From NCBI RefSeq assembly GCF_014201095.1, contig NZ_JACHDN010000001.1, positions 1,364,001 to 1,428,000 of the forward strand: DNA of 64,000 nt, read 5' to 3'. The notes under the pieces were generated by a model that had not been told where the DNA came from, ran no database searches, and worked only from the letters and a program-made list of their open reading frames with translations. The translations under genes were made by a program, and so were the position numbers. Below are positions 11,312 through 20,258 of this stretch, one piece after another; position 1 is the stretch's first letter; each line of letters starts with the position of its first letter. The DNA comes from Cellulomonas hominis. GTDB lineage: Bacteria > Actinomycetota > Actinomycetes > Actinomycetales > Cellulomonadaceae.

Positions 11312-12628
11312 TCAGACGTCGAGCAGGGCCCGGATGCGGCGGACCGCCTCGCGGCCCGCGCGGTTGGCCCCGACCGTGCTCGCGCTCGGGCCGTAGCCGA
11401 CGAGCTGCACGCGCGGGTCCGCGAGCACCTGAGTCCCGTCCATCACGATGCCGCCCTCGGGGTTCCGCAGGCCGAGCGGACGCAGGTGGTCCAGCGCCGG
11501 ACGGAACCCGGTCGCCCAGAGCACCACGTCGGCGGCCTCGCGCACCGGGCCGGTGACCCAGCCGTCCGCGAGCGGGCCGCGCGCCGCCGCCTCGTCCCAG
11601 ACCGCCCCGTCCGGGACCAGCCGCGCGAACACCGGCCGGGCGCGCAGCACGCCCGCCGCGATCCCCGCGCGGTACTCCGGGGTCAGCGGCAGGCCGGTCG
11701 CCGACACGATGCTGCCCGGCGGCAGGCCGGCGCGGGTGCGGTCCTCGACCCGGGCGACGGCGGCGCGGCCGAGCTCCGGGGAGAACTCCTCGTCGCGCCA
11801 GTCCGGCGGGCGGCGGGTGACCCACGTGGTCGACGCCGCGTGCGGGTGGATCGCGAGCAGGTGCTGCACCGCCGAGATGCCGCCGCCGACGACGAGCACC
11901 CGGCGGCCCGCGAACTCCTCCGGGGTCCGGTAGTCGTGGGTGTGCAGCTGGGTGCCGGCGAAGTCGTCCCGCCCCGGGTAGGACGGCCAGAACGGACGGG
12001 TCCAGGTGCCGGTGGCGTTCACCAGCGCCCGGGCGTGCCAGGTGCGGGCGAGGCGGCGGCGGGCCGGGGCGGGCGCGGGCGGCGGAGGCGCGGCGGGCGT
12101 GGCGGGCGCGTCCGGGGCGGGCGCGGGGACCGGGACCGGGCGGGCGGCGCCGACGCCGCAGCCGAGGCCGTCGTCGGGGTCCGGCACGGCGGTCGGGACC
12201 CCGGCGGGGGCGCGGTCGTGCCGCCTGTCGTCGGTGCCCGGCCGCTCCACGGTCTCGACCGCCAGCAGCCCGCCGTCGTCCCGGACCACGCGCACCTGGA
12301 CCGGCCGGCGCACCGCGAGCGCCAGGTCCCGCTCGTAGTCGCCGAAGTACCGGGTCAGCGCGCTCGACGCGGGCTCGTCCGCCGGGAACTCCGGCAGGGC
12401 GCGGCCGGGCAGCTCGTAGACGCCGTTCACCGTGCGCATGGTCAGACCGGGCCAGCGCTCGCGCCACGCCCCGCCCGGGCCGGCGGAGGCGTCCAGGACC
12501 ACGTACGTCGGGCCGCCCGCGGTCCCCGCCGGGACGAAGCCCGAGCGCGCGAGGTGCGCCGCCACGGCGAGGCCGGCCTGGCCCGCACCGACCACCACGA
12601 CGTCCGCGGAGGCGTCGGTCGGGGTCAC
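11312..12628 (-). CDS. Flavin-containing monooxygenase-like FAD/NAD(P) oxidoreductase
   Basis: A 438-residue flavoprotein. VVVGAGQAGLAVAAHL near the N-terminus binds FAD, and RRVLVVGGGISAVQHL is the second, NADPH-binding Rossmann motif. WATGFRPALDHLRPLGL near the end is the conserved ATG-type motif of this class. Its middle contains an unusual Pro/Ala-rich insertion (12046-12240) that may be a disordered loop. The GTG at 12628 is chosen because the FAD motif follows within 15 residues; the longer open frame upstream is low-complexity. The substrate is unknown. Homologues include CzcO-like and ornithine-hydroxylase-like proteins. Confidence 0.8.
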   Translation of the reverse strand: MTPTDASADVVVVGAGQAGLAVAAHLARSGFVPAGTAGGPTYVVLDASAGPGGAWRERWPGLTMRTVNGVYELPGRALPEFPADEPASSALTRYFGDYERDLALAVRRPVQVRVVRDDGGLLAVETVERPGTDDRRHDRAPAGVPTAVPDPDDGLGCGVGAARPVPVPAPAPDAPATPAAPPPPAPAPARRRLARTWHARALVNATGTWTRPFWPSYPGRDDFAGTQLHTHDYRTPEEFAGRRVLVVGGGISAVQHLLAIHPHAASTTWVTRRPPDWRDEEFSPELGRAAVARVEDRTRAGLPPGSIVSATGLPLTPEYRAGIAAGVLRARPVFARLVPDGAVWDEAAARGPLADGWVTGPVREAADVVLWATGFRPALDHLRPLGLRNPEGGIVMDGTQVLADPRVQLVGYGPSASTVGANRAGREAVRRIRALLDV

Positions 12629-12852
12629 GTCGGGCACACGAGGTCCAACGCGGCGGCCCCCGCGGACGTTCCCCCGCGGCGCCCGGCCGCGCCCGCCCCT
12701 CCCGCCCCGCACCCGCGGGGCGCGCCCCTCCCGTCCCGCGCCCGGCGCGACCGGCCGCGGCTCCCGGCCCGCCGCTCCCCTCCACCGCCCTCGCACGGGG
12801 TGGCGGCACGAGGCAGCGGCACGGGGTCGACACGGGGTGGTGGGATGGGGGC

Positions 12853-13752
12853 GTGGGTGAAGCGACCATCGAGGCCTCCGGGGCGCTCCCGGGCGACGAC
12901 GCCGGCGCCGTGCGCGCGCTCGCCGACGCCGCGGGCGCCGCCGACGGGGTACCGCCGCTGTCCGAGCAGCCGCTGCTGTGGCTCGACGGCGGCGGGCCCG
13001 GCGTGCGGCACCTGGTCGCCGCGGCACCGGACGGGGCGACCGCCGGGTACGCGCAGGTCGACCTCCGGGACCCGGCGCTGGCGACGGCCGAGCTGGTCGT
13101 CCACCCGGCGCACCGGCGGCGCGGCGTCGGATCGGCGCTGCTGGACGCGGCGGTCGCGGCGGTCCGGGAGCGCGGCGGGGACGGCGTCTCCGTGTGGGCG
13201 CACGGGGACCTGCCCGCGGCCCGGGCGCTCGCCGCGGCGCGCGGGCTGCCGGTCGTGCGGGAGCTGTGGCAGATGGCCCTGGACCCGGTGGTCGTGCCGG
13301 AGCTCCCGCCGCTGCCCGACGGCGTCGCGGTGCGGGCGTTCCGGCCGGGCCGGGACGAGGACGCGTGGGTGCGGGTCAACGCCCGGGCCTTCGCGGCGCA
13401 CCCCGAGCAGGGGCGGCTGACCCGGGCCGACCTCGACGACCGGGCCGCCGAGCCGTGGTTCGACCCGGCCGGGTTCCTGCTGGCCGTCCGCGGCGACGCG
13501 CTGCTCGGCTTCGGCTGGACCAAGGTCGCCGACCCCGCGGAGGGTGAGATCTACGCGCTGGGGGTCGACCCCGACGCCCGCGGGCAGGGCCTCGGGCCCG
13601 CGCTGACCGCCCGGATGCTCGCGCACCTGGCGGGGCGGGGCGTCGGCCGCGTCGTGCTGTACACCGAGGGCGACAACCACGCCGCGATCCGGGTGTACCG
13701 GGCGGCCGGCTTCGCGCGCTCGGCGGTCGACGTCGTGTACCGCGCGGGCTGA
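12853..13752 (+). CDS. mshD: Mycothiol synthase (MshD)
   Basis: Acetylates the cysteinyl amine of Cys-GlcN-Ins in the last step of mycothiol synthesis, the actinobacterial thiol buffer. The 299 residues contain two GNAT domains, as MshD does: the first with HPAHRRRGVGSALLDAA and the second with VDPDARGQGLGPALTARML, both acetyl-CoA pyrophosphate loops. The N-terminal AADGVPPLSEQ and the late GDNHAAIRVYRAAGF are characteristic of the family. The GTG at 12853 is the likely start. Its presence is good evidence that the organism is an actinobacterium. Confidence 0.87.
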   Translation: MGEATIEASGALPGDDAGAVRALADAAGAADGVPPLSEQPLLWLDGGGPGVRHLVAAAPDGATAGYAQVDLRDPALATAELVVHPAHRRRGVGSALLDAAVAAVRERGGDGVSVWAHGDLPAARALAAARGLPVVRELWQMALDPVVVPELPPLPDGVAVRAFRPGRDEDAWVRVNARAFAAHPEQGRLTRADLDDRAAEPWFDPAGFLLAVRGDALLGFGWTKVADPAEGEIYALGVDPDARGQGLGPALTARMLAHLAGRGVGRVVLYTEGDNHAAIRVYRAAGFARSAVDVVYRAG

Positions 13753-13866
13753 CTCCCGCGCCACGACGGGGCACCGAGTCCTCCACAGGCACCCGCCGCG
13801 TGCGCGGTCCCCAGCGGGACGGCCTCCGGCCACCCGCCGGACACGTCCGGGTGCAACCATGTGGGG

Positions 13867-16383
13867 ATGAACGACGCCTCCTCCTCCGACGGGACCCCGC
13901 GGGGCCGCACCCGACGCCCGTCCGCCGCCACGGCGGCAACCGGTCGACGCGCGTCCGCGCCCGCGGCGCGGGGCCGGTCCACCGCGTCCCGGACGCGTCC
14001 CGCCGGGGCCACGGAGGACGCGGCGTCGTCGAACGGCACGGCCTCCGACGGCGGCTCGGGCTCGGGCGCCACCACCGCCCCCGTGCCCGTGACCTCCGCG
14101 CCGACCGCCCGCACCCGGCCGCTGGCGCCCGAGCTCGCCGCGCACATCGCCGAGCACATCGCCCCCTCGCCCCGCCCCGGCACCGCGGTGCTCGACGACG
14201 CGGAGCTCCCGCCGCTGCCGACGGACCGGTTCCTCGACCGCGAGGTGTCCTGGCTCGCGTTCAACGAGCGGGTGCTGCAGCTCGCGGAGGACCCGGGCCA
14301 GCCGCTGCTGGAGCGCGTGCGGTACCTGGCGATCTTCGCGTCGAACCTGGACGAGTTCTTCATGGTCCGCGTCGCCGGCCTGAAGCGCCGCATCGCGACG
14401 GGCCTCGCCGTGACCGCCGCCTCGGGGCTGAGCCCGCGGCAGGTGCTCGAGGCGATCAGCGTGCGGGCGCACGACCTCGCCGCCCGGCACGCCCGGGTGT
14501 TCGCCGAGCAGGTGCAGCCCGAGCTCGCGCAGCAGGGCATCACCCTGGTCCGCTGGGACGAGCTCGGTGAGGCCGAGCAGGACCGGCTGCGGAAGTTCTT
14601 CCGCAAGCAGATCTTCCCGGTGCTGACCCCGCTGGCGGTCGACCCGGCGCACCCGTTCCCGTACATCTCCGGGCTGTCGCTCAACCTGGCCGTCGTCGTG
14701 GTGAACCCGGCGACCGGCAAGGAGCACTTCGCCCGGGTCAAGGTGCCGCCGCTGCTCCCCCGGTACATCGCCGTCGACGCGCGCGGCCGCCCGAGCGCCG
14801 CCGCCGCGCAGGCGCCGACCGACCGCGGCCCGATGTCGTTCGTGCCGGTCGAGGACGTCATCTCGCAGCACCTTGACCACCTGTTCCCCGGCATGGAGGT
14901 GCGGGAGCACCACACGTTCCGCGTCACCCGCAACGAGGACGTGGAGGTCGAGGAGGACGACGCCGAGAACCTGCTCCAGGCCATGGAGAAGGAGCTGCTG
15001 CGCCGCCGGTTCGGCCCGCCCGTGCGCCTGGAGATCGCGGACACGATCAGCCCGCGCATCCGCCAGCTGCTGGTGCGCGAGCTCGGGGTCGCCGAGGAGG
15101 AGGTCTACGAGCTGCCCGCGCCGCTCGACCACACGGGCCTCAACCTCATCGCGGACCTGGACCGGGCGGACCTGCAGTACCCGCGGTTCGTCCCGACCAC
15201 GCACCGGTTCCTCGCCGAGGTCGAGAGCGCGACCCCGACCGACGTGTTCGCCGCGATCCGGACCCGGGACATCCTGCTGCACCACCCGTACGACTCGTTC
15301 TCGACCTCGGTGCAGACGTTCCTCGAGCAGGCCGCCGCGGACCCGAAGGTCCTCGCGATCAAGCAGACGCTGTACCGGACCTCCGGCGACTCGCCGATCG
15401 TGGACGCCCTGATCGACGCTGCCGAGGCCGGCAAGCAGGTGCTCGCCCTGGTGGAGATCAAGGCGCGGTTCGACGAGCAGGCCAACATCGAGTGGGCCCG
15501 CAAGCTCGAGCAGGCCGGCGTGCACGTCGTGTACGGCATCGTCGGGCTCAAGACGCACGCGAAGCTGTCGCTGGTGGTCCGGCAGGAGTCGGACGGCCTG
15601 CGCCGGTACTGCCACGTCGGGACCGGCAACTACAACCCGAAGACCGCGCGCCTCTACACGGACCTCGGCCTGCTGACCTCCGACCCGGACGTCGGGCAGG
15701 ACCTCACGCGCCTGTTCAACCAGCTCTCCGGCTATGCGCCGAAGTCCCGGTTCCACCGGCTGCTGGTCGCGCCGCGGTCCGTCCGGGCCGGGCTGGTCGA
15801 GCGGATCGACCGCGAGGCGCAGGCCGCGCGCGAGGGCCGGCCGGCGTGGATCAAGATCAAGGTGAACTCGATGGTCGACGAGGAGACCATCGACGCGCTG
15901 TACCGCGCCTCCCAGGCCGGCGTGCCGATCGACCTGTGCGTCCGCGGCATCTGCGCGCTGCGGCCGGGCGTCCCGGGGCTGTCCGAGACGGTGCGCGTGC
16001 GCTCGATCCTCGGACGGTTCCTCGAGCACGCGCGGGTGTTCGCGTTCGCGGCGGACGCCGGGGTGACGCCGGAGGTCGCGGACACCGGGCGGGACACGGA
16101 CGGCCCGCGGCTGCCGGGGCCGGAGGTGTACATCGGGTCCGCCGACCTCATGCACCGGAACCTGGACCGCCGCGTCGAGGCCCTGGTGCGGCTGGCCGAC
16201 GCCGAGCAGATCGCCGAGCTCGTGGACCTGCTGGACGAGTCGATGGACGACGGCACGTCGTCGTGGCACCTGGGCCCGGACGGCGCCTGGACCCGGCACT
16301 CCGAGGGACCCGACGGCCCGCTGCGGGACCTGCAGTCGATGCTGATCTACCGGCAGCGCCGCCGGCTGGGCGCCGCCCGGTGA
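13867..16383 (+). CDS. ppk1: Polyphosphate kinase 1
   Basis: Reversibly transfers the gamma phosphate of ATP to polyphosphate. About 838 residues: an N-terminal 90-residue Ala/Thr/Arg-rich extension, then the PPK1 N domain ([19 protein letters not shown]), a middle domain containing HHPYDSF, and two PLD-like catalytic domains. The autophosphorylated histidine is in GLKTHAKL at about residue 564 and the second active-site histidine in [11 protein letters not shown] at about 583, the same 19-residue spacing as in E. coli. The start could be GTG 13861 or ATG 13867. It overlaps the next gene by 4 bp (GTGA), so polyphosphate synthesis and the Nudix-phosphatase protein are co-expressed. Confidence 0.95.
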   Translation: MNDASSSDGTPRGRTRRPSAATAATGRRASAPAARGRSTASRTRPAGATEDAASSNGTASDGGSGSGATTAPVPVTSAPTARTRPLAPELAAHIAEHIAPSPRPGTAVLDDAELPPLPTDRFLDREVSWLAFNERVLQLAEDPGQPLLERVRYLAIFASNLDEFFMVRVAGLKRRIATGLAVTAASGLSPRQVLEAISVRAHDLAARHARVFAEQVQPELAQQGITLVRWDELGEAEQDRLRKFFRKQIFPVLTPLAVDPAHPFPYISGLSLNLAVVVVNPATGKEHFARVKVPPLLPRYIAVDARGRPSAAAAQAPTDRGPMSFVPVEDVISQHLDHLFPGMEVREHHTFRVTRNEDVEVEEDDAENLLQAMEKELLRRRFGPPVRLEIADTISPRIRQLLVRELGVAEEEVYELPAPLDHTGLNLIADLDRADLQYPRFVPTTHRFLAEVESATPTDVFAAIRTRDILLHHPYDSFSTSVQTFLEQAAADPKVLAIKQTLYRTSGDSPIVDALIDAAEAGKQVLALVEIKARFDEQANIEWARKLEQAGVHVVYGIVGLKTHAKLSLVVRQESDGLRRYCHVGTGNYNPKTARLYTDLGLLTSDPDVGQDLTRLFNQLSGYAPKSRFHRLLVAPRSVRAGLVERIDREAQAAREGRPAWIKIKVNSMVDEETIDALYRASQAGVPIDLCVRGICALRPGVPGLSETVRVRSILGRFLEHARVFAFAADAGVTPEVADTGRDTDGPRLPGPEVYIGSADLMHRNLDRRVEALVRLADAEQIAELVDLLDESMDDGTSSWHLGPDGAWTRHSEGPDGPLRDLQSMLIYRQRRRLGAAR

Positions 16384-17345
16384 AGGCTGTCCCCGTCGTC
16401 GAGGCCGCGGGGGCCCTGGTCTGGCGGGTCCGGCAGGGCCGCCTGCAGGTCGTCCTCGTGCACCGCCCCCGGTACAAGGACTGGTCCTGGCCGAAGGGCA
16501 AGCTCGAGCCGGGCGAGCACGTCGTCACCGCCGCCGTCCGCGAGGTCGAGGAGGAGGCCGGGCTGGACGTCGTGCTCGGCCGCCCGCTGCCCGGCCTCGA
16601 GTACCCGCTCGCCGACGGCCGGTTCAAGCGCGTGCACTACTGGTCCGCGCAGGTCGCCGGCCGCCCCGACCGGCCCGCCGTGCACGCGCGGCCGCCCGCC
16701 CAGCACGCCTCCGCCGACGAGATCGACCGGGTGCGCTGGATGGACGCCGACGTCGCCCGCCGCCGCCTCACCCGCGAGGACGACCGGGTCCCGCTCGACG
16801 CCCTGGTGGACGCGCACGCCCGCGGGCGGCTCGACACGCGGGCGCTCGTGGTGGTCCGGCACGGCCGCGCCCGCAGCCGCGCGTCCTGGGGCAAGGGCGA
16901 GGCCACCCGGCCCCTCACCGACGCCGGGAAGCGGCAGGCCGCCGCGCTCGTGCCGGTGCTGTCCGGGTTCGGCGTCGCCGAGGTCGTCACCAGCCCGTGG
17001 GCACGCTGCCGCAGCACCGTCGCGCCGTACACCGCGGCCGCGGGCCTCGCCGCGACCGAGGACGAGCCGCTCACCGAGGCTGCGCACGAGGAGTCGCCGG
17101 AGAAGACCGCCGGCGTCGTCGCCGACCGGCTCCGGGCGGGGACCGACGTCGCCGTGTGCACGCACCGCCCGGTGCTGCCGACCGTGCTCGACGTGGTCGC
17201 CGCGCACGCCCGCCCGCGGGTCCGCGCCGCGCTGCCCGCTGCGGACCCGTACCTGCGGCCCGGTCAGGTGCTGGTGTGCCACGTCTCCGGCGCGGCCGAC
17301 GACCCGCACGTGGAGGCGGTCGAGGTGCACACGCCGCTCGTCTGA
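16380..17345 (+). CDS. Nudix hydrolase-histidine phosphatase fusion (MutT1-like)
   Basis: 321 residues in two domains. Residues 1-150 are a Nudix hydrolase: [12 protein letters not shown] followed by [14 protein letters not shown] gives the Nudix box at about 45-67. Residues 155-321 are a histidine phosphatase with RHGRARSR, the phospho-acceptor histidine at about 161, and a later CTHRPVLPT. This is the architecture of mycobacterial MutT1, which breaks down 8-oxo-dGTP and dinucleoside polyphosphates. GTG 16380 overlaps the ppk1 stop. The pairing with ppk1 suggests nucleotide polyphosphate clean-up, but the substrate is inferred. Confidence 0.88.
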   Translation: MKAVPVVEAAGALVWRVRQGRLQVVLVHRPRYKDWSWPKGKLEPGEHVVTAAVREVEEEAGLDVVLGRPLPGLEYPLADGRFKRVHYWSAQVAGRPDRPAVHARPPAQHASADEIDRVRWMDADVARRRLTREDDRVPLDALVDAHARGRLDTRALVVVRHGRARSRASWGKGEATRPLTDAGKRQAAALVPVLSGFGVAEVVTSPWARCRSTVAPYTAAAGLAATEDEPLTEAAHEESPEKTAGVVADRLRAGTDVAVCTHRPVLPTVLDVVAAHARPRVRAALPAADPYLRPGQVLVCHVSGAADDPHVEAVEVHTPLV

Positions 17346-17465
17346 ACCCCGGCCCGGCGCGGCCCGCCAGGGCGGCCGGGGCGGCACCTGCCGATCATCT
17401 GCGGCCGTCCGCAACGTGCCCGCCTGCCCGCAGCCTGCCGCCCCGGCCCGGGGCCCCGCCCCGGG

Positions 17466-18470
17466 TCAGTTGAGGAACGGGCTCAGCAGGAAGTAGACCA
17501 GCGCCGCGACGGCCGCCGCCGCCGGGATCGTGAGGACCCACGCGACGCCGATGTTCTTCGCGACACCCCAGCGCACCGCCGACAGCCGCTTGGTCGCGCC
17601 GACGCCCATGATCGCCGAGGTGATCGTGTGCGTGGTCGACACCGGCGCGTGCAGCGCGAAGGCGTTCACGTACAGGACCACCGCGGACACCGACTCGGCG
17701 ACGAAGCCGCGCGCCGGGTCGAGCTCGATGATCTTCCGGCCGAGCGTCCGCATGATGCGCCAGCCGCCGGAGTAGGTGCCCAGCGAGATCGCCGCGGCCG
17801 CCGACAGCTTGACCCACAGCGGGATCCCGCCGTCGGGGTCCGCCCAGCCGACCGTGAGCAGCGCCATGAAGATGACGCCCATGGTCTTCTGCGCGTCCTG
17901 CAGGCCGTGGCCGAGGGCCATCGCGGCGGCCGAGACGGTCTGCGCGAGCCGGAACCGGCGGGTCGTCCGCGACGGCGACGCGTTCCGCACGATCCACAGC
18001 AGGCCCACCATGACGAGGAACGCCAGGCCGAAGCCGATCAGCGGCGAGAAGATCATCGGCAGGACGACCTTGTCGACGATCGCCGAGCCGTAGATCACGA
18101 GCCCGCCCGCGAGGCCGGCGCCCACCAGGCCGCCGATCAGCGCGTGCGTGGAGGACGACGGCAGGCCGAACCACCACGTGATGAGGTTCCACACGATCGC
18201 GCCGACCAGGGCGCACAGCACGACCACGAGGGCCTGGTGCGACGAGGCGTCGCTGAGGTCGACGATCGAGGTCGCGATGGTCTCCGCGACCTCGGTGCCG
18301 AGCAGCGCGCCCGCGAAGTTCATGACCGCGGCCATGAGCAGCGCGACGCGGGGCGTCAGGGCGCGCGTGGACACGGACGTCGCGATGGCGTTCGCGGCGT
18401 CGTGGAAGCCGTTGGTGTAGTCGAAGCCGAGCGCCAGGGCGACCACGACCACGACGAGCGCGAGTTCCAC
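17466..18470 (-). CDS. pit: Low-affinity inorganic phosphate transporter (PiT family)
   Basis: Membrane symporter for metal-phosphate, 334 residues with about ten hydrophobic helices. The two inverted PiT signatures are present: FDYTNGFHDAANAIAT near the N-terminus and ALGHGLQDAQKTMGV in the second half. It starts 6 bp after the DUF47 gene stop, so they form an operon read from 19097. A likely PHO box stands upstream of that operon. Convergent with the ppk1/Nudix genes. Confidence 0.94.
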   Translation of the reverse strand: MELALVVVVVALALGFDYTNGFHDAANAIATSVSTRALTPRVALLMAAVMNFAGALLGTEVAETIATSIVDLSDASSHQALVVVLCALVGAIVWNLITWWFGLPSSSTHALIGGLVGAGLAGGLVIYGSAIVDKVVLPMIFSPLIGFGLAFLVMVGLLWIVRNASPSRTTRRFRLAQTVSAAAMALGHGLQDAQKTMGVIFMALLTVGWADPDGGIPLWVKLSAAAAISLGTYSGGWRIMRTLGRKIIELDPARGFVAESVSAVVLYVNAFALHAPVSTTHTITSAIMGVGATKRLSAVRWGVAKNIGVAWVLTIPAAAAVAALVYFLLSPFLN

Positions 18471-18476
18471 CGGGGC

Positions 18477-19097
18477 TCAGGACTCCTTGAGCGCGATGGT
18501 CTCGACCATGTTCGCGACCTTCTCGAACGCGTCCGCCGCGTCCTCGAGCTTCTCCACGACCTCCTTGAGCTTCATCAGGAGGATCGGGTCGGTGATCTCG
18601 TCGAACATCTGCGCGAGCAGCTTGCGGTGCGACTTGTCCGCCTGGTTCTCGAGGCGGTTGACCTCGACCCAGTACTCGGACAGCGAGTCCATCGACCGCA
18701 GCCGCGGCATGGCGTCGGCGGTGAGCTCGGCCGCGCGCTGCAGCACCTGCACCTGGTCGGACACCCGCGCCGGCAGGGCCTCCAGCTTGTACAGGACGAT
18801 GAGGTCGGCCGCCTCCTCCATGAAGTCCATGCAGTCGTCGAGCGCCGAGGCCAGGCCGTAGATGTCGTCCCGGTCGAACGGGGTGACGAACGTCTGGTTC
18901 AGCCGCCGCATGATCGAGTGCGTCGCCTCGTCGGCGAGGTGCTCGGCCTCGGCCAGCTGCTTGGCGAGCGCCTTGCGGGCGGGACGGTCGGCCCCCAGCA
19001 GCTCGGCCAGCAGGTTCGCGCCGGTCACGAGGTGCGCCGCGGAGGCGGCGAGGAGATCGAAGAACGAGGTGTCGCGCGGGGTGAGGCGCAGGCGCAC
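18477..19097 (-). CDS. DUF47/PhoU-like phosphate transport accessory protein
   Basis: A 206-residue all-helical cytoplasmic protein of the DUF47 family, similar to PhoU, almost always encoded next to PiT transporters. Seen here: FFDLLAASAAHLVTGANLLAEL at the start, FVTPFDRDDIYGLASALDDCMDFMEE in the middle with acidic residues that bind metal in PhoU-like proteins, and LEDAADAFEKVANMVE at the end. First gene of the two-gene phosphate operon, 54 bp from the nearest PHO-box-like repeat. Confidence 0.9.
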   Translation of the reverse strand: MRLRLTPRDTSFFDLLAASAAHLVTGANLLAELLGADRPARKALAKQLAEAEHLADEATHSIMRRLNQTFVTPFDRDDIYGLASALDDCMDFMEEAADLIVLYKLEALPARVSDQVQVLQRAAELTADAMPRLRSMDSLSEYWVEVNRLENQADKSHRKLLAQMFDEITDPILLMKLKEVVEKLEDAADAFEKVANMVETIALKES

Positions 19098-19450
19098 GGG
19101 AGGCTCCGGGGAAGAGGGCTCTTGTCAGGCACAGGCTAGGGCAGCCGCCGGGTGAACTGACAACCCCGAAGGTGAACGCAGGGTGAACGCACAGCGTTCC
19201 CGGGGTGTCGCGCTCGTCACGTTCGGCGGCGGACCGGGACGGAGGTCTCACGTCGGCGGGAGCCGCACCGGGGGTCTGAGGACGCCGGACCGGGAAGCGC
19301 CTCTCGGCGCGTGGCCGCTCGGAGCGGCTGGAATTGGAGCCCGGGGCTACCGCGGCCCGGCGTCGCGTTCGAGTCTACGCGCCGGCTCCCGCCGCGTCGC
19401 GGGCGGGCGGGGTGAGGAATCCCACGGCACACCGGCCACCCCGGCGGCGT
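19098..19450. other. Intergenic stretch between divergent-facing regions, with PHO box
   Basis: About 350 bp with no convincing gene. The left part holds the PHO-box-like repeats (19151-19188) and presumably the promoter of the DUF47-pit operon. The right part is GC-rich and lies downstream of the minus-strand hypothetical gene that ends at 19451. I see no RNA gene in it. Confidence 0.5.
19151..19188 (-). promoter_or_regulatory. PHO-box-like direct repeats (PhoP site)
   Basis: Three copies of GGTGAAC lie at 19151-19157, 19171-19177 and 19182-19188, read as GTTCACC on the minus strand, the direction of the operon. The two distal copies are exactly 11 bp apart, the period of actinobacterial PHO boxes, whose core is GTTCACC. 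The third is 20 bp away with a degenerate unit between. This would place the phosphate operon under PhoR-PhoP control. Confidence 0.6.
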
Positions 19451-20095
19451 TCACTCCAGTGCGCCCGCACGCCACAGCCCGGCGGCGTGCTCCAGCTCCT
19501 CGGCGGTGCGGACCAGCGACCCCGCGCTGCGGGTCAGCCGCGCGGACGAGTCGTCCGCGGCCAGGTCCAGGTGGTCGGCGTCGAACGCGGCGCCCGTGCC
19601 GAGCACCCGGCAGAACGCCGCCCCCCGCTCCAGCGCCACGTCGAGGTCGCCCGTCCACAGGCCGGACAGCACCGCGTCGAGCACCTGCCGCACCTCGTCC
19701 GGTCCGGGCGGGCTGGCGACGCCGGCGACCACGTGGTGCACCGGGGCGGTGTGCAGGCCCTGCCGGTACCGGTCCGCCACGGTCTCCGGGTCGCGCCGGA
19801 CCCACTCGCGCAGCACGTACAGCCGCCACAGGGTCCCCGGCAGCGTCGTCGCCGGGCAGTCCGCCCACAGCGCCGCCACCACGTCGAGGCCCTCGGTCTC
19901 CACAAGCCGGACCAGCCGCTCGACCAGCGCCGGGTCGTCGCCGCCCGACCGGCCGCGGTGCACGATCGCCGCCGCCGTGGTGTGCGCGACCTCCGAGCGC
20001 AGCGCCGGGTCGAGGTCGCCGGGGAGCTCGTCGGCCTCGCGCGGGTCGAGCATCGCGGGCCGGCGGAAGCGGGGGCGGGAGGAGTCGGACGTCAC
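19451..20095 (-). CDS. Hypothetical protein, helical, unknown function
   Basis: A 214-residue soluble protein I do not recognise. No signal peptide or membrane helix is visible. It begins with an Arg-rich MTSDSSRPRFRRPAMLDP and continues as probable alpha-helical repeats rich in Leu, Val and Trp (LPGTLWRLYVLREWVRRD), with no catalytic motif. Codon use and GC are like the neighbours and the frame is clean, so the gene is real. It is monocistronic, back to back with the sugar porter gene at 20259. Confidence 0.7.
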   Translation of the reverse strand: MTSDSSRPRFRRPAMLDPREADELPGDLDPALRSEVAHTTAAAIVHRGRSGGDDPALVERLVRLVETEGLDVVAALWADCPATTLPGTLWRLYVLREWVRRDPETVADRYRQGLHTAPVHHVVAGVASPPGPDEVRQVLDAVLSGLWTGDLDVALERGAAFCRVLGTGAAFDADHLDLAADDSSARLTRSAGSLVRTAEELEHAAGLWRAGALE

Positions 20096-20258
20096 CCCCC
20101 CGATTGTCCGCCCTCCGGCCGCGACCCCGCAGGACGGCCACCACCGCGCCCCGCTTCCGGGTGCGAGATGTGCGGGTCGGGTGAAAGGTGGGATGGCCCT
20201 CGGGCGGCGATCCGCCGGGGCGCGTCACCGCAGGCAGAGCGGAGCGAGGAGAGGCGTC

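Noticed and set aside
11103-12627. Extension of the flavin monooxygenase frame upstream beyond 12628
   Set aside because: The extra residues are low-complexity Arg/Pro/Ala, and the FAD motif would be placed abnormally far from the start.
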